64,000 nucleotides of DNA from Mastigamoeba balamuthi (taxonomy: Eukaryota; Evosea; Mastigamoebida; Mastigamoebidae), in contig CACRSC010000011.1 in assembly GCA_902651635.1 (NCBI GenBank), forward strand, positions 459,047 through 523,046, given 5' to 3'. The notes below the pieces were generated by a model. It had not been told where the DNA came from, ran no database searches, and worked only from the letters and a program-made list of their open reading frames with translations. The position numbers were made by a program, and so were the translations under genes. Positions 46,013-60,139 of the stretch are shown one piece after another. How positions within the stretch are numbered: the stretch's first letter is position 1; the number at the start of each line of letters is the position of its first letter.

Positions 46013-48102
46013 ATGGCCACCGCAGTAGAGGAGCGTGAGTAGCAGCCCCCCTATGCACAGAAGACCCCTCACAGCAGTCGCCTTCCAGCCCCGACGCCGA
46101 TGTTCTGCTTCCAGTGCGAGCAGACCTCCAAGGGCGTGGCGTGCACGATCCACGGCGTCTGCCAGAAGTGATTTCCAGTCTCTTCGTGTGGGGGCCGGCC
46201 TCTCTGACGCCGTGGGGGGCGAACACCGCGCAGGAACCCCGACGTTGCAGCGCTGCAGGACAACCTGATGCTCACGGTCCAGTCCATCGCTGTCTACGCC
46301 AACCGCGACACCTCGAAGATCCCCCGCGACATCGACCTCTTCGTGGCGAAGGTACCAATTTCTCGGAATTCAATTCGACTTTTCCCCCGCCCGAGAACAT
46401 CAAAGTAACCGAGGGGCGGGAACGCAGGCGATCTTCCTGACGCTGACCAACGTGAACTTCGACCCCGAGGACCACGTGGCCATCATTCGGGAGGCGCGTG
46501 AGGTCCGCGACAAGGTCGCGAAGCTCGTCGGCCCGCAGTCGTCACTCCCCCGTACACATCGCCTCCTGGGGGGTTACTGGACCCCGGGGTGCTCACTGTA
46601 CGGGCACAGCCGTGGCGACGTTCGAGCCGGGCGAGACGATGGAGGAGATGATCGCCAACGCCCGCAAGAGCGCGCGCATCGACAGGAAGTTCGGGCCGAT
46701 TGGCCGCGACCGCGCGTGCCTGCAGGAGCTCTGCGTGTACGGCATCAAGGGCGCGTCGGCGTACCTCTACCACGCGATGGAGCTCGGGGCCGGGCCCTCG
46801 GCGGACGTGACGCGGTTCTTCTACAGGGCGTTGGCGTCGTTCCACGAGCACCCCGACGCCTCTGTCGACGAGCTGCTGCGGCTCTGCCTCGATGCGGGCG
46901 CGGCCAACTACAGGGCCATGGAGCTGCTCGACGCGGCGCACACGGAGACGTTCGGGGACCCCGAGCCCACGGAGATCGAGTGGGTCAAGGACGCGAAGCA
47001 GGGCAGCTCGCACTCTGGCAAGGTGGTGCTGATCTCGGGGCACGACCTGCTGGCTCTGCGCCGGCTCATGGACCGCATCGAGGAGCGCGGGCTCGTCGGC
47101 AAGGTGTTCGTCTATACGCACGGCGAGATGATGCCTGCCAACGGCTACCCCAAGCTCCACTGCGCAGGAGGGGCCCCCGGGGCCATCCTCGCGGGGCACT
47201 ACGGCACTGCGTGGCAGAACCAGGCCAGGGAGTTTGACGCTTTCCCGGGCCCGGTCTTCATGACGACCAACTGCTACGTCCCCGCCCCTGTGTCGTGAGT
47301 TGCCTCTCCTGCCTCTTTGCCACCTGCATCTTCGCCTCCGTGTGTTCACCAACGGCGCTCAAGGTACGTGGGGAGGATGTTCATGCTGGGGCCCGTGGGC
47401 GGCGTCAACACGAAGAAGGTCAACGACTGGAACTTCGACGAGCTACTCGACATGGCCCAGACAATGGCGGGGCTGCCCGCGGCTGCCGCTGGCTCGCAGT
47501 GCATCAGGACGACTGTGGGGTTCGGCCGCAAGGCTCTGCTGGGGGCCATACCGACGCTGCTGGAGGCCGTGCACAGGGGCGAGCTCAAGCGCATCGTTCT
47601 CATCGGAGGCTGCGATGGCTACGAGAAGGAGCGCAACTACTTCACCGACATGGCGGCGGCTCTGCCCAAGGATGCGCTGATCCTGACGCTGGCGTGCGGC
47701 AGGTTCAAGGTCAACCAGATGGACTACGGGATGTTGGGCACCACTGGCATCCCGCGGCTGCTCGACGTCGGCCAGTGCAACGACACGTACAGCGCCATCA
47801 GGGCCGCCGTGGCCATTGCCGAGGAGCTCGGAACCGACGTCAACGGCGTGCCGCTGTCGCTTGTCGTGTCGTGGTTCGAGCAGAAGGCCGTCGCGGTGCT
47901 CCTGACGCTGCTCTACCTCGGGATCACCGACATCTACCTCGGCCCCCGCATCCCGGGGTTTTTCACGGCCAACATCCTCAAGGTGAGTCCACCGCGAAAA
48001 ACCTGTGGAAACTCACCCTTGGCCCTCCAGATCCTGGTCGACAAGTTCAGGGTGCACGCGATCGGCACCGTGGAGAAGGACCTGCCCTCGGTCATGCGCT
48101 GA
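46013..48102 (+). CDS. hcp: hybrid-cluster protein (hydroxylamine/NO reductase, Hcp)
   Basis: Iron-sulfur enzyme (prismane protein) with hydroxylamine and nitric-oxide reductase activity, typical of anaerobes. A short first exon (MATAVEE, ATG 46013) joins to MFCFQCEQTSKGVACTIHGV-C, with the CX2CX8CX5C ligand set of the class I type. Further exons give NPDVAALQDNLMLTVQSIAV, AIFLTLTNVNFDPEDH, ACLQELCVYGIKGASAYLYH, LISGHDLLAL, THGEMMPANGYPKL, GHYGTAWQNQ, FMTTNCYVPAP (hybrid-cluster Cys), RIVLIGGCDGYEKERNYFTD, ALILTLACGRFKVNQ, RLLDVGQCNDTYSAIRAAVA, SWFEQKAVAVLLTLLYLGI and GPRIPGFFTANILK. At least six exons. The presence of introns shows it is a resident nuclear gene. The family probably reached anaerobic protists by ancient bacterial transfer. 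No obvious organelle presequence, so cytosolic location is likely. Confidence 0.95.
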
Positions 48103-48112
48103 GAGCGAGAAC

Positions 48113-48133
48113 CCCACCACCACCACCACCACC
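48113..48133 (+). repeat. (CAC)n trinucleotide run
   Basis: Seven CAC units follow about 10 bp after the hcp stop codon, so they lie in its 3' UTR. Confidence 0.85.
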
Positions 48134-48481
48134 GGGGGGTGGTTGATTAGTCTGACTGAGGTTGAATCACTCGGAAGGCAGGCATTCGTTTGACAGCCTC
48201 GGCCTAGTAGATTCTTCTGTGACCAGCCAGGGAAAGCCTTCGGGAAAACCTTGATTTGTGTCGAGTGAATGGTTGTTTCCTGGATATCAGGGCTCTGTAG
48301 CACCTCAATGTTGGAAATTTGTATGCATGTGCTCACAGTAATCTCGCTCCATGGCCGAGGGCAGGTCCAAATGGGAAGAACAACCACAGGAAGGCACCCT
48401 ATTTGCCGTGAGGGAAACTGATTTCTTCTCGATTGACGGTGTTGGGCTCTGTTGGTTGCGCCTGGGAGGTATCGCTTTCGA

Positions 48482-49414
48482 TCACCGCGTGTGTGTTGTG
48501 TTGGTCGGACGTGCGGCACCACAGCGGCGGCACCTGTCGCGCCGTGCAAAGACAAGGTCACCGCACGCAGGGCATGTCCAGTCGCCCTCGAGAGGTGTGA
48601 TTGCGTTGGCTGGTCGCGGCCTCACGAAGGGCCTCTGGGTGCCGCACCTGCAGTGGGTCCGCCACCCGAACACGAGGTCATTGCAGGCAGGGCACCTCCA
48701 GTCGCCAGCCCTGGATCCTGGTGCCTGCCAGTTGACTGAGTGCTCCTCTGCAACTCCGTCGTTGAGCACGGGAGCACAGCCGTCCTCGATCATGCGGACT
48801 GCGATCTTCGCTATGTTCTGCGCGTCACAGAGGCCACTGTGCTCTCTGCCCTCGAAGGTTATCCCGAGGTGCGTGAGCATCTTCTGGACGTTGAGGCGGC
48901 CTGTCTGGTAGAACGTGGAGAAGAGCCATCTCAGGTTGACCCAGCGGTCGAACAGTGGCGGCAGTGCGATCGACTTGGCCTCGCACTCAACGTGCAGAAA
49001 GTGGTTCAGGTCCCACGGGCCATCGGTGGCAAACGCGAAGCGCGGCTCCGTGTACCCCTTCTCGCGCAGCCACTCAATAAGCTCGCCCAGCACCTCTGCG
49101 AGTTTATTTTTCATCAAGTGACTCTGAGTTCAGCTGCTAATGAGGGGAAGACACTTGAGGAAACGTGTACCACGGAGAGGTGAGGCGGCATCGACGGTCG
49201 CTTGCGCGATGCCGGTGAGGCTCGTGCAGAAGTCGGACAGGACGGGGTTGATGGTGGGCCGGATGTAGCGGTGGAACGTCGCCACGACGGCGCGCGTGCG
49301 GACGTCCAGCACGACGCACGGAAACTCAATGATCTCCTGCTGGAAGTCCGGTCTGCGCGGATCCACGCACGTGGCCTCCACGTCCACGACTCCCAACAGC
49401 TCGATGCCGCTCAT
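48482..49414 (-). CDS. ERI1-type 3'-5' exonuclease with two RanBP2 zinc fingers
   Basis: DEDDh exonuclease of the ERI1/3'hExo group, which trims histone mRNA, 5.8S rRNA and small RNAs elsewhere. Exon 1 (ATG at 49412-49414) carries GVVDVEATC (Exo I Asp, Glu), QQEIIEFPCVVLDVR and PTINPVLSDFCTSLTGI. An intron (about 49094-49178) leads to PLQVLGELIEWLREKG, FAFATDGPWDLNHFL (Exo II Asp) and HSGLCDAQNIAKIA (Exo III His and Asp). The C-terminal 80 residues carry two RanBP2-type fingers starting GDWRCPAC and GDWTCPAC. The second has the normal C-x2-C ... C-x2-C spacing. The first closes with CRC, one residue short. No SAP domain is present. RanBP2 fingers can bind single-stranded RNA, which suits an RNA exonuclease. 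The protein ends TNTTHTR at 48482. Confidence 0.88.
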
Positions 49415-49706
49415 TTGCGTTGGGCTGAGCGAATTGGCGATGCCGCGCTTATGATCCGAAACAGCCGCAAAATGGCAGAAAAATCCGTACGATTTGTGAT
49501 TGATGACTCAAAGCCAGGCTCTTCTGGAGCGTGGCATACAGTTGATCGCCCTGCGAGATCTCGATTGGGGATATTATGTCTTGGGCAGGGAAGCAAAAAG
49601 GGTGGTGGGGGACGGTGGTGGCGAGCTCTGCTGGGGGTTGGTGTGGCACACTCGACGGGGGTCGAGCATGCCGGAGGGGTTTGGCGGGCCGGTCTCGTGG
49701 ACTTGA

Positions 49707-50110
49707 TGCCCTACGAGTCCGACCCAATCGTGCCCTTGCGGGCCGAAGTACGTCTAATTAACGGCTACCCTCCAAGCAGAGCGCGCATCATTGATTGCTT
49801 CAGCAGTTCGATGAAGCAGGAACTCATTTGTGCACCGCACACCCCACCAAAAATATTCCCTCAGATGCCAAAAATAACGGCAGGGGGCTCCGTGGGCTCA
49901 GAGGCGTGGTTATGGGTCGCCCCGCAATCACAATTGATGGAAAACGGTGCTTTTCCATTTTTCGTACCGATCAATTTATCACCCAAAGAAAAAAAAACCC
50001 CCCCGGAGACCCGCAGGTGTTACGCGCCCTGCCTGAGGGCGCCTTCGGCCCGACCCCAGTACTACCCAAGTCGCAGCAGAGAGGCTGAAGATTGGACGAC
50101 AAGTTGACTG
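49707..50110 (+). CDS. possible small gene, uncertain
   Basis: The spacer between the ERI1-like and Rpt3 genes contains an ATG at 49707 opening MPYESDPIVPLRAE immediately followed by a GTACGT donor-like site. Several CAG acceptors follow, then a later GC-rich segment (about 50020-50105) after CCCGCAG that reads VLRALPEGAFGPTPVLPK. This could be a short multi-exon gene. No family match is visible and the middle part is not clearly coding. The rest of 49415-50246 shows nothing else. Confidence 0.2.
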
Positions 50111-50246
50111 ATATTTGAGCAACGGATCTGTGTTGGTTTGGGCCCTTGGGGCGGGGGGCTGATCTGCTGAGCTGGTCTTTGCGGGCGGCTGCTCGGCGGA
50201 GTGGGCGGATTCGGCGGGTTCTGGACCTGGGGAGAAGGGCCTGGAC

Positions 50247-51866
<1,620 letters not shown>

Positions 51867-51919
51867 CTCGTTTAGCGGGCTAGAGACGCTCAAAAACACA
51901 ACAAAAGGTTCTGTGGAGA

Positions 51920-51947
51920 AGATACGGCCGGCCGGTTGGCTGTATCT
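51920..51947 (-). promoter_or_regulatory. AGATAC...GTATCT inverted repeat upstream of Rpt3
   Basis: AGATAC (51920-51925) and GTATCT (51942-51947) form inverted half-sites separated by 16 bases rich in GGCCGG, 54-81 bp upstream of the Rpt3 start codon. The same half-sites abut or nearly abut upstream of Snu23 and in the PI4KA/nitroreductase spacer. Confidence 0.4.
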
Positions 51948-52177
51948 TGGAGATTGCGTGATACCTCGGCAAAAAATCGCGTGCAGAACCCGTTCTCCCC
52001 TCGACAGGCCGCAGACAACAGACTTGCACGACAAGGAAGAGGGACAATGTTGCGTAGGCTGCCAAAGGGTGAGGGGCGTTCGGTATGTGTAGGATGAGGG
52101 GTGAAATGTGGGGGGGTCTGTGCGCGGCTGGCGAGGGGGAGGTCGAAGTCGAGGGGGAAGGGGAGGGGCGCGTTCTC

Positions 52178-53907
<1,730 letters not shown>

Positions 53908-54065
53908 CGATTCCCCCAAAAAAGGTTCGCGTCCCCGGGATAGATTCGCGCGCGCTTTTTTTTGATCCTCTCCCCCTCTGCTTTTCTTCGGGTCCTCACG
54001 TCATCTGCTGACGACATCAATCTTCCCTTCCAGATATTTCGGACCCCACAAGCTGGTATTTGTGG

Positions 54066-54833
54066 ATGATTCGGCGCGCGGACGAATGGGAGGGCTCCGC
54101 TGGCCAGTCGCCGCCGCCGCCCGCTAAGCAGCCCCGCCTGGGCGACTCGCGCGGCGCGCCACCGCGGTGGATGGTCAGCGAGGACGTGGAGCTGGTCCCC
54201 GAGTTCGCCAGCGGGCGCATCACGCCGGACCTGATCTCGGCCATCCAGGACCAGGCGCTCGAGCGCCTGGCCGCGCGCGACCCGCTGCTGCGCCACGTGC
54301 TCGAGGTCAAGGTCGTCTGCAACCAGCGCCGCAACTTCATCAACTTCACGGTCCGCCGCGAGTACTCGACGCTCTGCCACGTCGACGAGCTGCACGGCGT
54401 GCACTTCTGCTACTTCGTCTCGGACAAGCTCGAGCCCTTTGTCATCGTCACGGCGCTCGAGCCGCGCCAGGGCCGCCTGCAGCGCCTCACCCGCGCCCAG
54501 GCCGAGGACCTCGCGACGAGCCTGGCGTCGTTCCGGCAGCGCTTCGGGCTCGTCAACGAGACGTACCACTACACGCCGCTCGACGAGCGCAAGGAGACGG
54601 ACCGCTTTGTCCGCAGCGGCGTGCCGCCGCCCGGGTCCAAGGCGCACTCGTCGCACTTCCACCTCAAGATCCGCGTGGCCACGCAGATGGTCATCGACCA
54701 CATGCCCGCGCTCAAGCTCGTCAACCTGCAGGCGCTGCGCACGGGCCTCGAGCCCGTCAAGTACAACTTTGAGCGCAAGACGCTGCCCTGGGACGAGGTC
54801 TACCAGCAGATCCTGCGGGACGCCAACGCCTGA
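54066..54833 (+). CDS. uncharacterised 255-aa protein
   Basis: A single-exon open frame with strong GC-rich codon bias and no recognised family. It starts MIRRADEWEGSAG, has a short Pro-rich leader, then a compact domain with ELVPEFASGRITPDLISAIQ, VLEVKVVCNQRRNFINFTVR, LHGVHFCYFVSDKLEPFVIV, FRQRFGLVNETYHYTPLDER, SSHFHLKIRVATQMVIDHMP and a C-terminus KTLPWDEVYQQILRDANA. The SSHFHLKIRV block could be a strand bearing catalytic or metal-binding His. No signal peptide, no membrane helix. Being intronless is notable beside intron-rich neighbours. It shares a promoter with PP1. No function assigned. Confidence 0.75.
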   Translation: MIRRADEWEGSAGQSPPPPAKQPRLGDSRGAPPRWMVSEDVELVPEFASGRITPDLISAIQDQALERLAARDPLLRHVLEVKVVCNQRRNFINFTVRREYSTLCHVDELHGVHFCYFVSDKLEPFVIVTALEPRQGRLQRLTRAQAEDLATSLASFRQRFGLVNETYHYTPLDERKETDRFVRSGVPPPGSKAHSSHFHLKIRVATQMVIDHMPALKLVNLQALRTGLEPVKYNFERKTLPWDEVYQQILRDANA

Positions 54834-55460
54834 GGGCGGGGCAGGTGGCGGGGCACAGGCCTCTGGCGGCGGACGCAGGGCCCCCCCCTTCGGCGCGCGG
54901 GAGCTCTGCTGCGGCCTCGTTTTGAGCCCCAGCGATCCCCCACTCCTGTTTTCGGCCAACCGCCGCCTCTCCCAGCCCCACACGCGTTCAAAGGCGTCAT
55001 AAGTAGCATCAGATACGCTCCAAAGAGAGACTGTGCCCGGTTGCGCAGCCACCAGGGGAGCCGGTAATTGAGTGTGCGAAAAAACAGATACGGAGGCCAG
55101 TCAATAAACGTTCCTCTTTCGAATTGCGTCATCTTGACGACATTTCTCGCAGTAGTGACACCGTGGCGCGAGCAGGCGCTGAGTTGCCTGTGGCCGGTCC
55201 ATGCCATACATACAATCAGCGGAAAACAGACTTTGCCAATTTTGCAGAAAGGAGCGTATCCTGTATCATGTATGGCTGACCCAGCAAGCTGCCTGCAGAC
55301 TGAGCTTGTGAGCGTCCGGAAACTAGCCTCAAACTCAATTGCCATCACTGTCTTCCCTCCCGCCGTTGGGGGGGGGGGGGGTGTGTCACTATATCAACTT
55401 ATATCAACTTATTAGATACGCGTATCTTTATTTGCACTGCGAGCGCGCGCCAAGCCCAAG
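54834..55460. other. intergenic spacer
   Basis: About 630 bp. It contains a G12 homopolymer near 55369-55380, two direct copies of ATATCAACTT (55391-55410) and the Snu23 promoter element. The open stretch at 55068-55415 has no coding support. Confidence 0.5.
55414..55427 (+). promoter_or_regulatory. perfect 14-bp palindrome AGATACGCGTATCT
   Basis: Perfect palindrome ending 34 bp before the Snu23/ZMAT2 start codon. It matches AGATACGCGCATCT in the PI4KA/nitroreductase promoter at 13 of 14 positions. Confidence 0.55.
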
Positions 55461-56387
55461 ATGTCCAAGAAGGAGGAGGAGGGCACCCCGGCGTTCACCG
55501 TCGACGCGTTCGGCAGGCGCAAGTGGAACGCCGCCTACTACGCGTCCCACGCGCCGTCGGCCGACTCTGACGCCCCTCGCCGCCGTACGCGCATCTCCCC
55601 CGTCGCGCGTGCCGCCGACCCTGAGACGCGACCCCCGCAGCCGTGCCGCCGCCGGAGAGGGACCTCAGGCCGCTGAGGGCCCGCGAGGCCGTCGCCAACC
55701 TCGACACGCGCGTCGGGAAAGCCGTCGTGTCGGTCGCCGCCCCCCTGTCGGAGCGAGGGGTGCGCCGCTCTCCCGCCGTCGGGCGCAGCGGGAGGAGGGC
55801 AGCGCGGGCCTCACTGACGCCGCGCGAGCGCAGGGGTTCTACTGCGAGGTCTGCGACTGCACGCTCAAGGACTCGTCCAACTTCCTCGACCACCTCAACA
55901 GCCAGAAGCGTGCGTCCGCGCTCCGCTGGCTGCCGACCGCGACTAACGGGGCGCGGGACTGCGGACCTGTTGCACTGCTCAGACCAGAGGCTCAAGGGCG
56001 TCAGCATGAGGGCCGAGAGGGCAACCCTCGAGCAGGTGCGGGCGCGTCTTGCAGCAGCCGCCAACGCCAAGCGCGTGCACTCGGAGATGACACCTTCCAA
56101 GGCAACGACCCACCGCCCCCGCCCTCTCGCGGCTATGCGCTTAACACGCCTTTGCAACAATCCAAAAGTCGCCCAAGGAGGATGACGCTGAGGCTCTGGA
56201 GGTTCCGGGCGAGAACGGCGCAAGCGTGCAAGCCGACGGAAAGGAGGCGTTCGAGGACGAGGGAGAACCGAGCAGCAAGAGAGCACGTGCAACTGCTGTA
56301 CCGCAGGAGGTTCCAATTGCTGAGGAAGACTTTGCTTCGGTCATGGGCCTGCCGATGAGCTTTGGCTCCTCCAAGAAAAACAAATAG
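55461..56387 (+). CDS. ZMAT2: U4/U6.U5 tri-snRNP protein Snu23 (ZMAT2)
   Basis: Spliceosomal matrin-type zinc-finger protein of the B complex. Starts [20 protein letters not shown] with [15 protein letters not shown]. Further exons give [36 protein letters not shown], then the U1-like finger [25 protein letters not shown] helical stretch with [20 protein letters not shown] follows. The last exon contains the family C-terminus [22 protein letters not shown] before TAG 56385-56387. The order and motifs match human ZMAT2 (YCNVCDC, LDHINGKKHQR, MSMRVERSTLDQV, MGFSGFGSTKK). Four introns. About 200 residues. A low-complexity Glu/Ser-rich linker replaces much of the Lys/Glu helix. Confidence 0.88.
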
Positions 56388-56959
56388 AACTTGATGGGAT
56401 AAATGAAACGACATCTTCACGTTCCCACCACCAGGCATTACTCTAGTCTCGAGTGCTGTGGTGATCTGTGGGCAATACCGTGTGCAGGAAAACCTCCTGA
56501 GGGGCTATCTCTCTGAGAACGAGATTTAAAACAAGGTCTATTTAATGACATAGAAGCCAATTCAAAGTTTGTCACAACTCCAGGAATCGCTAAGGTGAGA
56601 AAGACAGAAATGGGTAGTTAATGCTATTTCATATCATACTCTTTGCGGATTTCACTAAGAACTACAACAGTCTTGTCCTCTGACTTGGCTTGAGTGTACT
56701 TTGGAATTGTAGCTGTGAGTGTAGTATTAAGTACTGGAAAAAGCTGTTAATTTGAAGAGGTAAAAGTAAACCAGAGTTGAGTTAGAAACAGTAGTCAACA
56801 TCTGGATCATATTATGTTTTCCTGTACAATCGATTGTATAAGTCATTTTGCAAAAACAGCATACAGGAATCTGAATCCTTAGGAATGCTGCATTTGGTGG
56901 ATGGTATGCTCTGATGGACCCTTCTGTAGTAACACATAGCAGATGAATGAAACCACAAC

Positions 56960-57185
56960 CATACAGCCTTCCTTACACTACTATACACTTTGCTTTGCAC
57001 TACTATGCATTATGAAGCCTCTGCCACATGCTGCTACACATAACGGCACTACACACACATCACTACATGGCCTCTGCTATACGCTGCCACATATGATGGC
57101 ACCACACACTGCTATGTGCTGCTTCATGTGATAGCACTATGCACTGCTACACATGATAGTGCTATAATGCAGCCTTCTTTATGCA
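56960..57185. repeat. degenerate tandem array of CACTRCTA/GCACTAT units
   Basis: Motifs such as CACTACTATGCAT, CTGCTACACATGATAG and GGCACTACACAC recur at irregular 20-30 bp spacing. Similar units return near 57850-57930 and 61720-61790, so a repeat family is dispersed through the island. Confidence 0.6.
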
Positions 57186-57269
57186 CTGCTACTCATTATT
57201 AGCAGCAGTGCACTCCTATCTATCCCACCTCCTCACCTCACAATCATCAAATTTAACACCAACAGTTAG

Positions 57270-58225
57270 ATGTCATCAAAAGAGCAGGCAAGTCATGTTT
57301 ATTTTTGCTTTTTGGGGAAGAGAAACAGAAAACGTTTGAGTAAGGGAGTAGGAAGAGAGAAGAGAGCTTTAGTACTTTTTAATAAAATAATCAATATTAG
57401 AATTGTGAAAAATTGCCCAAGGATAAGAACAAGGACTGCACTGGGCAATAGTCACTGTGATACCTTCCTTGCCCCAGCAGGATATAGAACTAGAGAGCAT
57501 GTCTCACAAGAGAGCAGGTATGTAGTATTCTTACTCCTCTCTCCTTTTTTCCCACACACTCACCCTTCACATTACCATTTTGGTGCTACTGCATCTGCAC
57601 CAGTGCAAGCTGCTGCTGCTGCACTGCCTCTCAGCAAGAGTGAGAAATCAGAGAAGGACTAGTTCTTGTGCATCTTGGTGGGGGTTTTGTGCAGTGTGTT
57701 CTTAATGCATACTATTTTATTTTTTCGAAAAAGCTGTTAAATGACATCAATAGCAGCATGAAAATACGTCCTATGAAGAATTAATTTTTTTTGCCCTATG
57801 GAATCACCATCTGTGTATAGATGAGTATGGTGAAACAGCACGAAGGAAGTCTGTGTAATAAAGTATAGCAGGTAGTGGAACCTTCACTATGTGCAGGTAC
57901 CTTTTACTACACAGTGTAGCAGAGTGTATGCAGCACAAAGCAGAATCTTAACTACATACTGCTATTTTGCAATAACAAATTGATGTCATTATTCTCACAT
58001 TGCACTTCTTCTTACTGCTCTAATATCCCTTTATTATCCCCCCCCCCTCTCCTTTTAGTTTCTCTCATTATGTGTGCAGACCACTGTGTACAACCCTGGC
58101 AGATTGTCAGACTGCACGACCGTGTAGCTGAGCTCAGGGCCTCTTGTGTTAAGCACAGAAGAGCAGCAACAGTACTTACTCGTGAGGGATGGGAGGAGTT
58201 GGACAAGGACGGCCTGACTTTATGA
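57270..58225 (+). CDS. possible gene in the AT-rich island, uncertain
   Basis: Two segments look weakly coding. 57270-57662 is open for 130 codons (MSSKEQASHVYF...) and ends ASAPVQAAAAALPLSKSEKS before a stop. 58110-58225, after the acceptor-like CCTGGCAG, reads IVRLHDRVAELRASCVKHRR and ends EELDKDGLTL. They may be exons of one gene with AT-rich introns or unrelated remnants. No family recognised. Confidence 0.25.
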
Positions 58226-59050
58226 GAGATAAAAGAGACTGAACGCCCAGGTGGTGCTCAGACAATTTGCATCCCCTGTCATGCATCACTACTGCAGATC
58301 TTCGTCCTCATCATGAGCATATCTACAATTGAGTCCCTTGTGGCAGTGAATGGGTTTTCTGTACAAACTCCTCTTGTGAAGCCCCTCTCACAGAAACAAA
58401 AAATAAAATAATCTTTGTATGACCCATGCATTGTCATGAAGTAGTTGATCTGGATCTACCTGCAATTCCACTGTAATGGGTCTCGGGAAGATGATAGCAC
58501 AACTTGCCTTGCTGCTGAGTTCAAGAAACTGAAGAACAATCTTCACGAAATTATTACAGATAGTGTAATAATTTCTGATTACACAATTGTTTTATCTACA
58601 GAATAGACGAAGTTTATGAATAGCTTCATACTCACTGTTACATGCCCTCAGGTTTTTTGAAGGGCTTAATAGCAAGATTTACCCTTAAATCAGAATGGGT
58701 GAAGACTTATCTCAGTGACAAACTGGAGAATTTCATTCTCTATGGGGATAGTGTTTGCAGGGACAAGAAATTAAAGAAGTTTCGTGGGGATAGCCCCTGC
58801 ATTCGTCAGATAAGAGAGAAACCAGATCAAATTGAACAGTGAATCACTGAGGTATTTCATCATTTGAGTGTGTTTAACCCTGAAATAGATGGCTTATCTG
58901 TTTAATTCAAGTGAAGAAGTTTATATCTCGAGGCTCTATCCCTGTATTGCATGCACAAAGAAAGGAGAGCATGATTATGTTTCTGATATCATTAAGTGGC
59001 CCTTTTCTGGAAAAATTACTGATATTAAGCCATCAGAGCACCCAGTTCTA

Positions 59051-60139
59051 CAGTCCTGGCCACAAGTCCCTGCATATGCCCCCAGGCTCAAGTTTTGCTC
59101 CCATAACCGATTTTTCCGATTTGGGATAAATTACCAGATATTTTGGATGGAAGAAGATATAAACACATACTTTGATTGATTTGGGTTTGAGATTTTTGAA
59201 TCCTTGCCACTTTTTAAATGAATGGCTTTGAGCGAAGGTCAATACTGGTTGTTGGACTTCCTGCAGAACCACAGGCTCGGCCCATGCCTCACTGACAATG
59301 CCACTGCCAAGAAGGTTGACTGCTCTTTGCACATCGCCAAGAAGTGAACTGAATACACTGGTCCCTCACGTGCTGTGGATGTGCCTTGCTCTGGTGCCCT
59401 GTGCAAAACTTCAACGTGCACCACAAAGATCACAAGATTTTCGCCAAGACCAATCGGAACCGGAACTGAAACCAGGTCATCTTGACTGACGAGGCCTCCT
59501 TCGAGCTCTTTTCCTCTTCACGAGCTACCTGGCAGTCAGTATCCCACTCCTATGTGGTCCACAAAGTGAAGCACCCAGGGAAAGTGCACATTTGGGGGCT
59601 GCTTATCAGCCAAGGAGTTCAGTGCACTCTACACCTTCACCAACAACCTCAATGCCAAGAAGATGTGCTGCCATCTATGAGAGGGCCCTGCTGCCTAGTG
59701 CCACCAAGTGGTTCAGATCTGAACCGGGAGCCTGGGAGCTCCAGTAGGACAACGACCCAAAGCACACCAGCAATCTCAGAAAGCAATGGTGAGCCTGTTG
59801 TCACGTTGCTCACATGGTCTGGCCAGCATGCTCCCCAGACCTTAACCCCATAGAAAACGTGTGGTCCCTCCTCAAGAGTCGTGTGGCATTGCACTGCCCC
59901 CAGACAGTTGCAGGACTGTGTCACATTCTGTACAGAAGTGGAGGCGCCTTCTGAAATCTCTTGCCCAAAACTTGGTGGCAAGTATGAATTCCTGTCTGGA
60001 AAGGGTCAGAGAGGCCAAAGGGGACTACCTTTTATTGACAATCAGCACTTCCCCTTGCCTCTCATACCCCCTTATGACCAACAAAGTCCTTCTGGTTGTC
60101 TGCCTTGGGGGAGTATGCAGGGACTTATGACCAGGACTG
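59051..60139 (+). mobile_element. Tc1/mariner element, 1,089 bp, nested insertion
   Basis: Terminal inverted repeats start CAGTCCTGGCCACAAG on the left (59051) and end as its near-reverse complement, TGACCAGGACTG, on the right (60139). They match over about 26 bp with two mismatches. TA target-site duplications lie at 59049-59050 and 60140-60141, as required for this superfamily. Flanking transposase-like sequence belongs to a different element, so this copy inserted into an older one. Confidence 0.9.
59200..59990 (+). pseudogene. Tc1-type transposase, decayed
   Basis: Fragments in order are GQYWLLDFLQNHRLGPCLTD, VILTDEASFELFSSS (first catalytic Asp region), KHPGKVHIWGLLIS, DNDPKHTSNLRKQW (second Asp) and SPDLNPIENVWSLLK (the Glu of a DD34E triad). 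The reading is broken by in-frame stops and frame shifts, and the N-terminal DNA-binding half is hardly recognisable. Not a working gene. Confidence 0.8.

Larger units (their letters stand above)
56388..58639. other. AT-rich repetitive island, left part
   Basis: Composition switches abruptly from GC-rich to AT-rich just after the Snu23 stop. The stretch contains a degenerate tandem array (about 56960-57185), one possible small gene (57270-58225) and otherwise no recognisable feature. Confidence 0.6.

Noticed and set aside
46013-48102. Bacterial contamination as the source of hcp
   Set aside because: The gene is split by several introns with GT-AG borders in correct phase and lies between other eukaryotic genes.
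55068-55415. 115-codon plus-strand open frame before Snu23
   Set aside because: It runs through a G12 homopolymer and the promoter element of Snu23 and shows no conserved motif.
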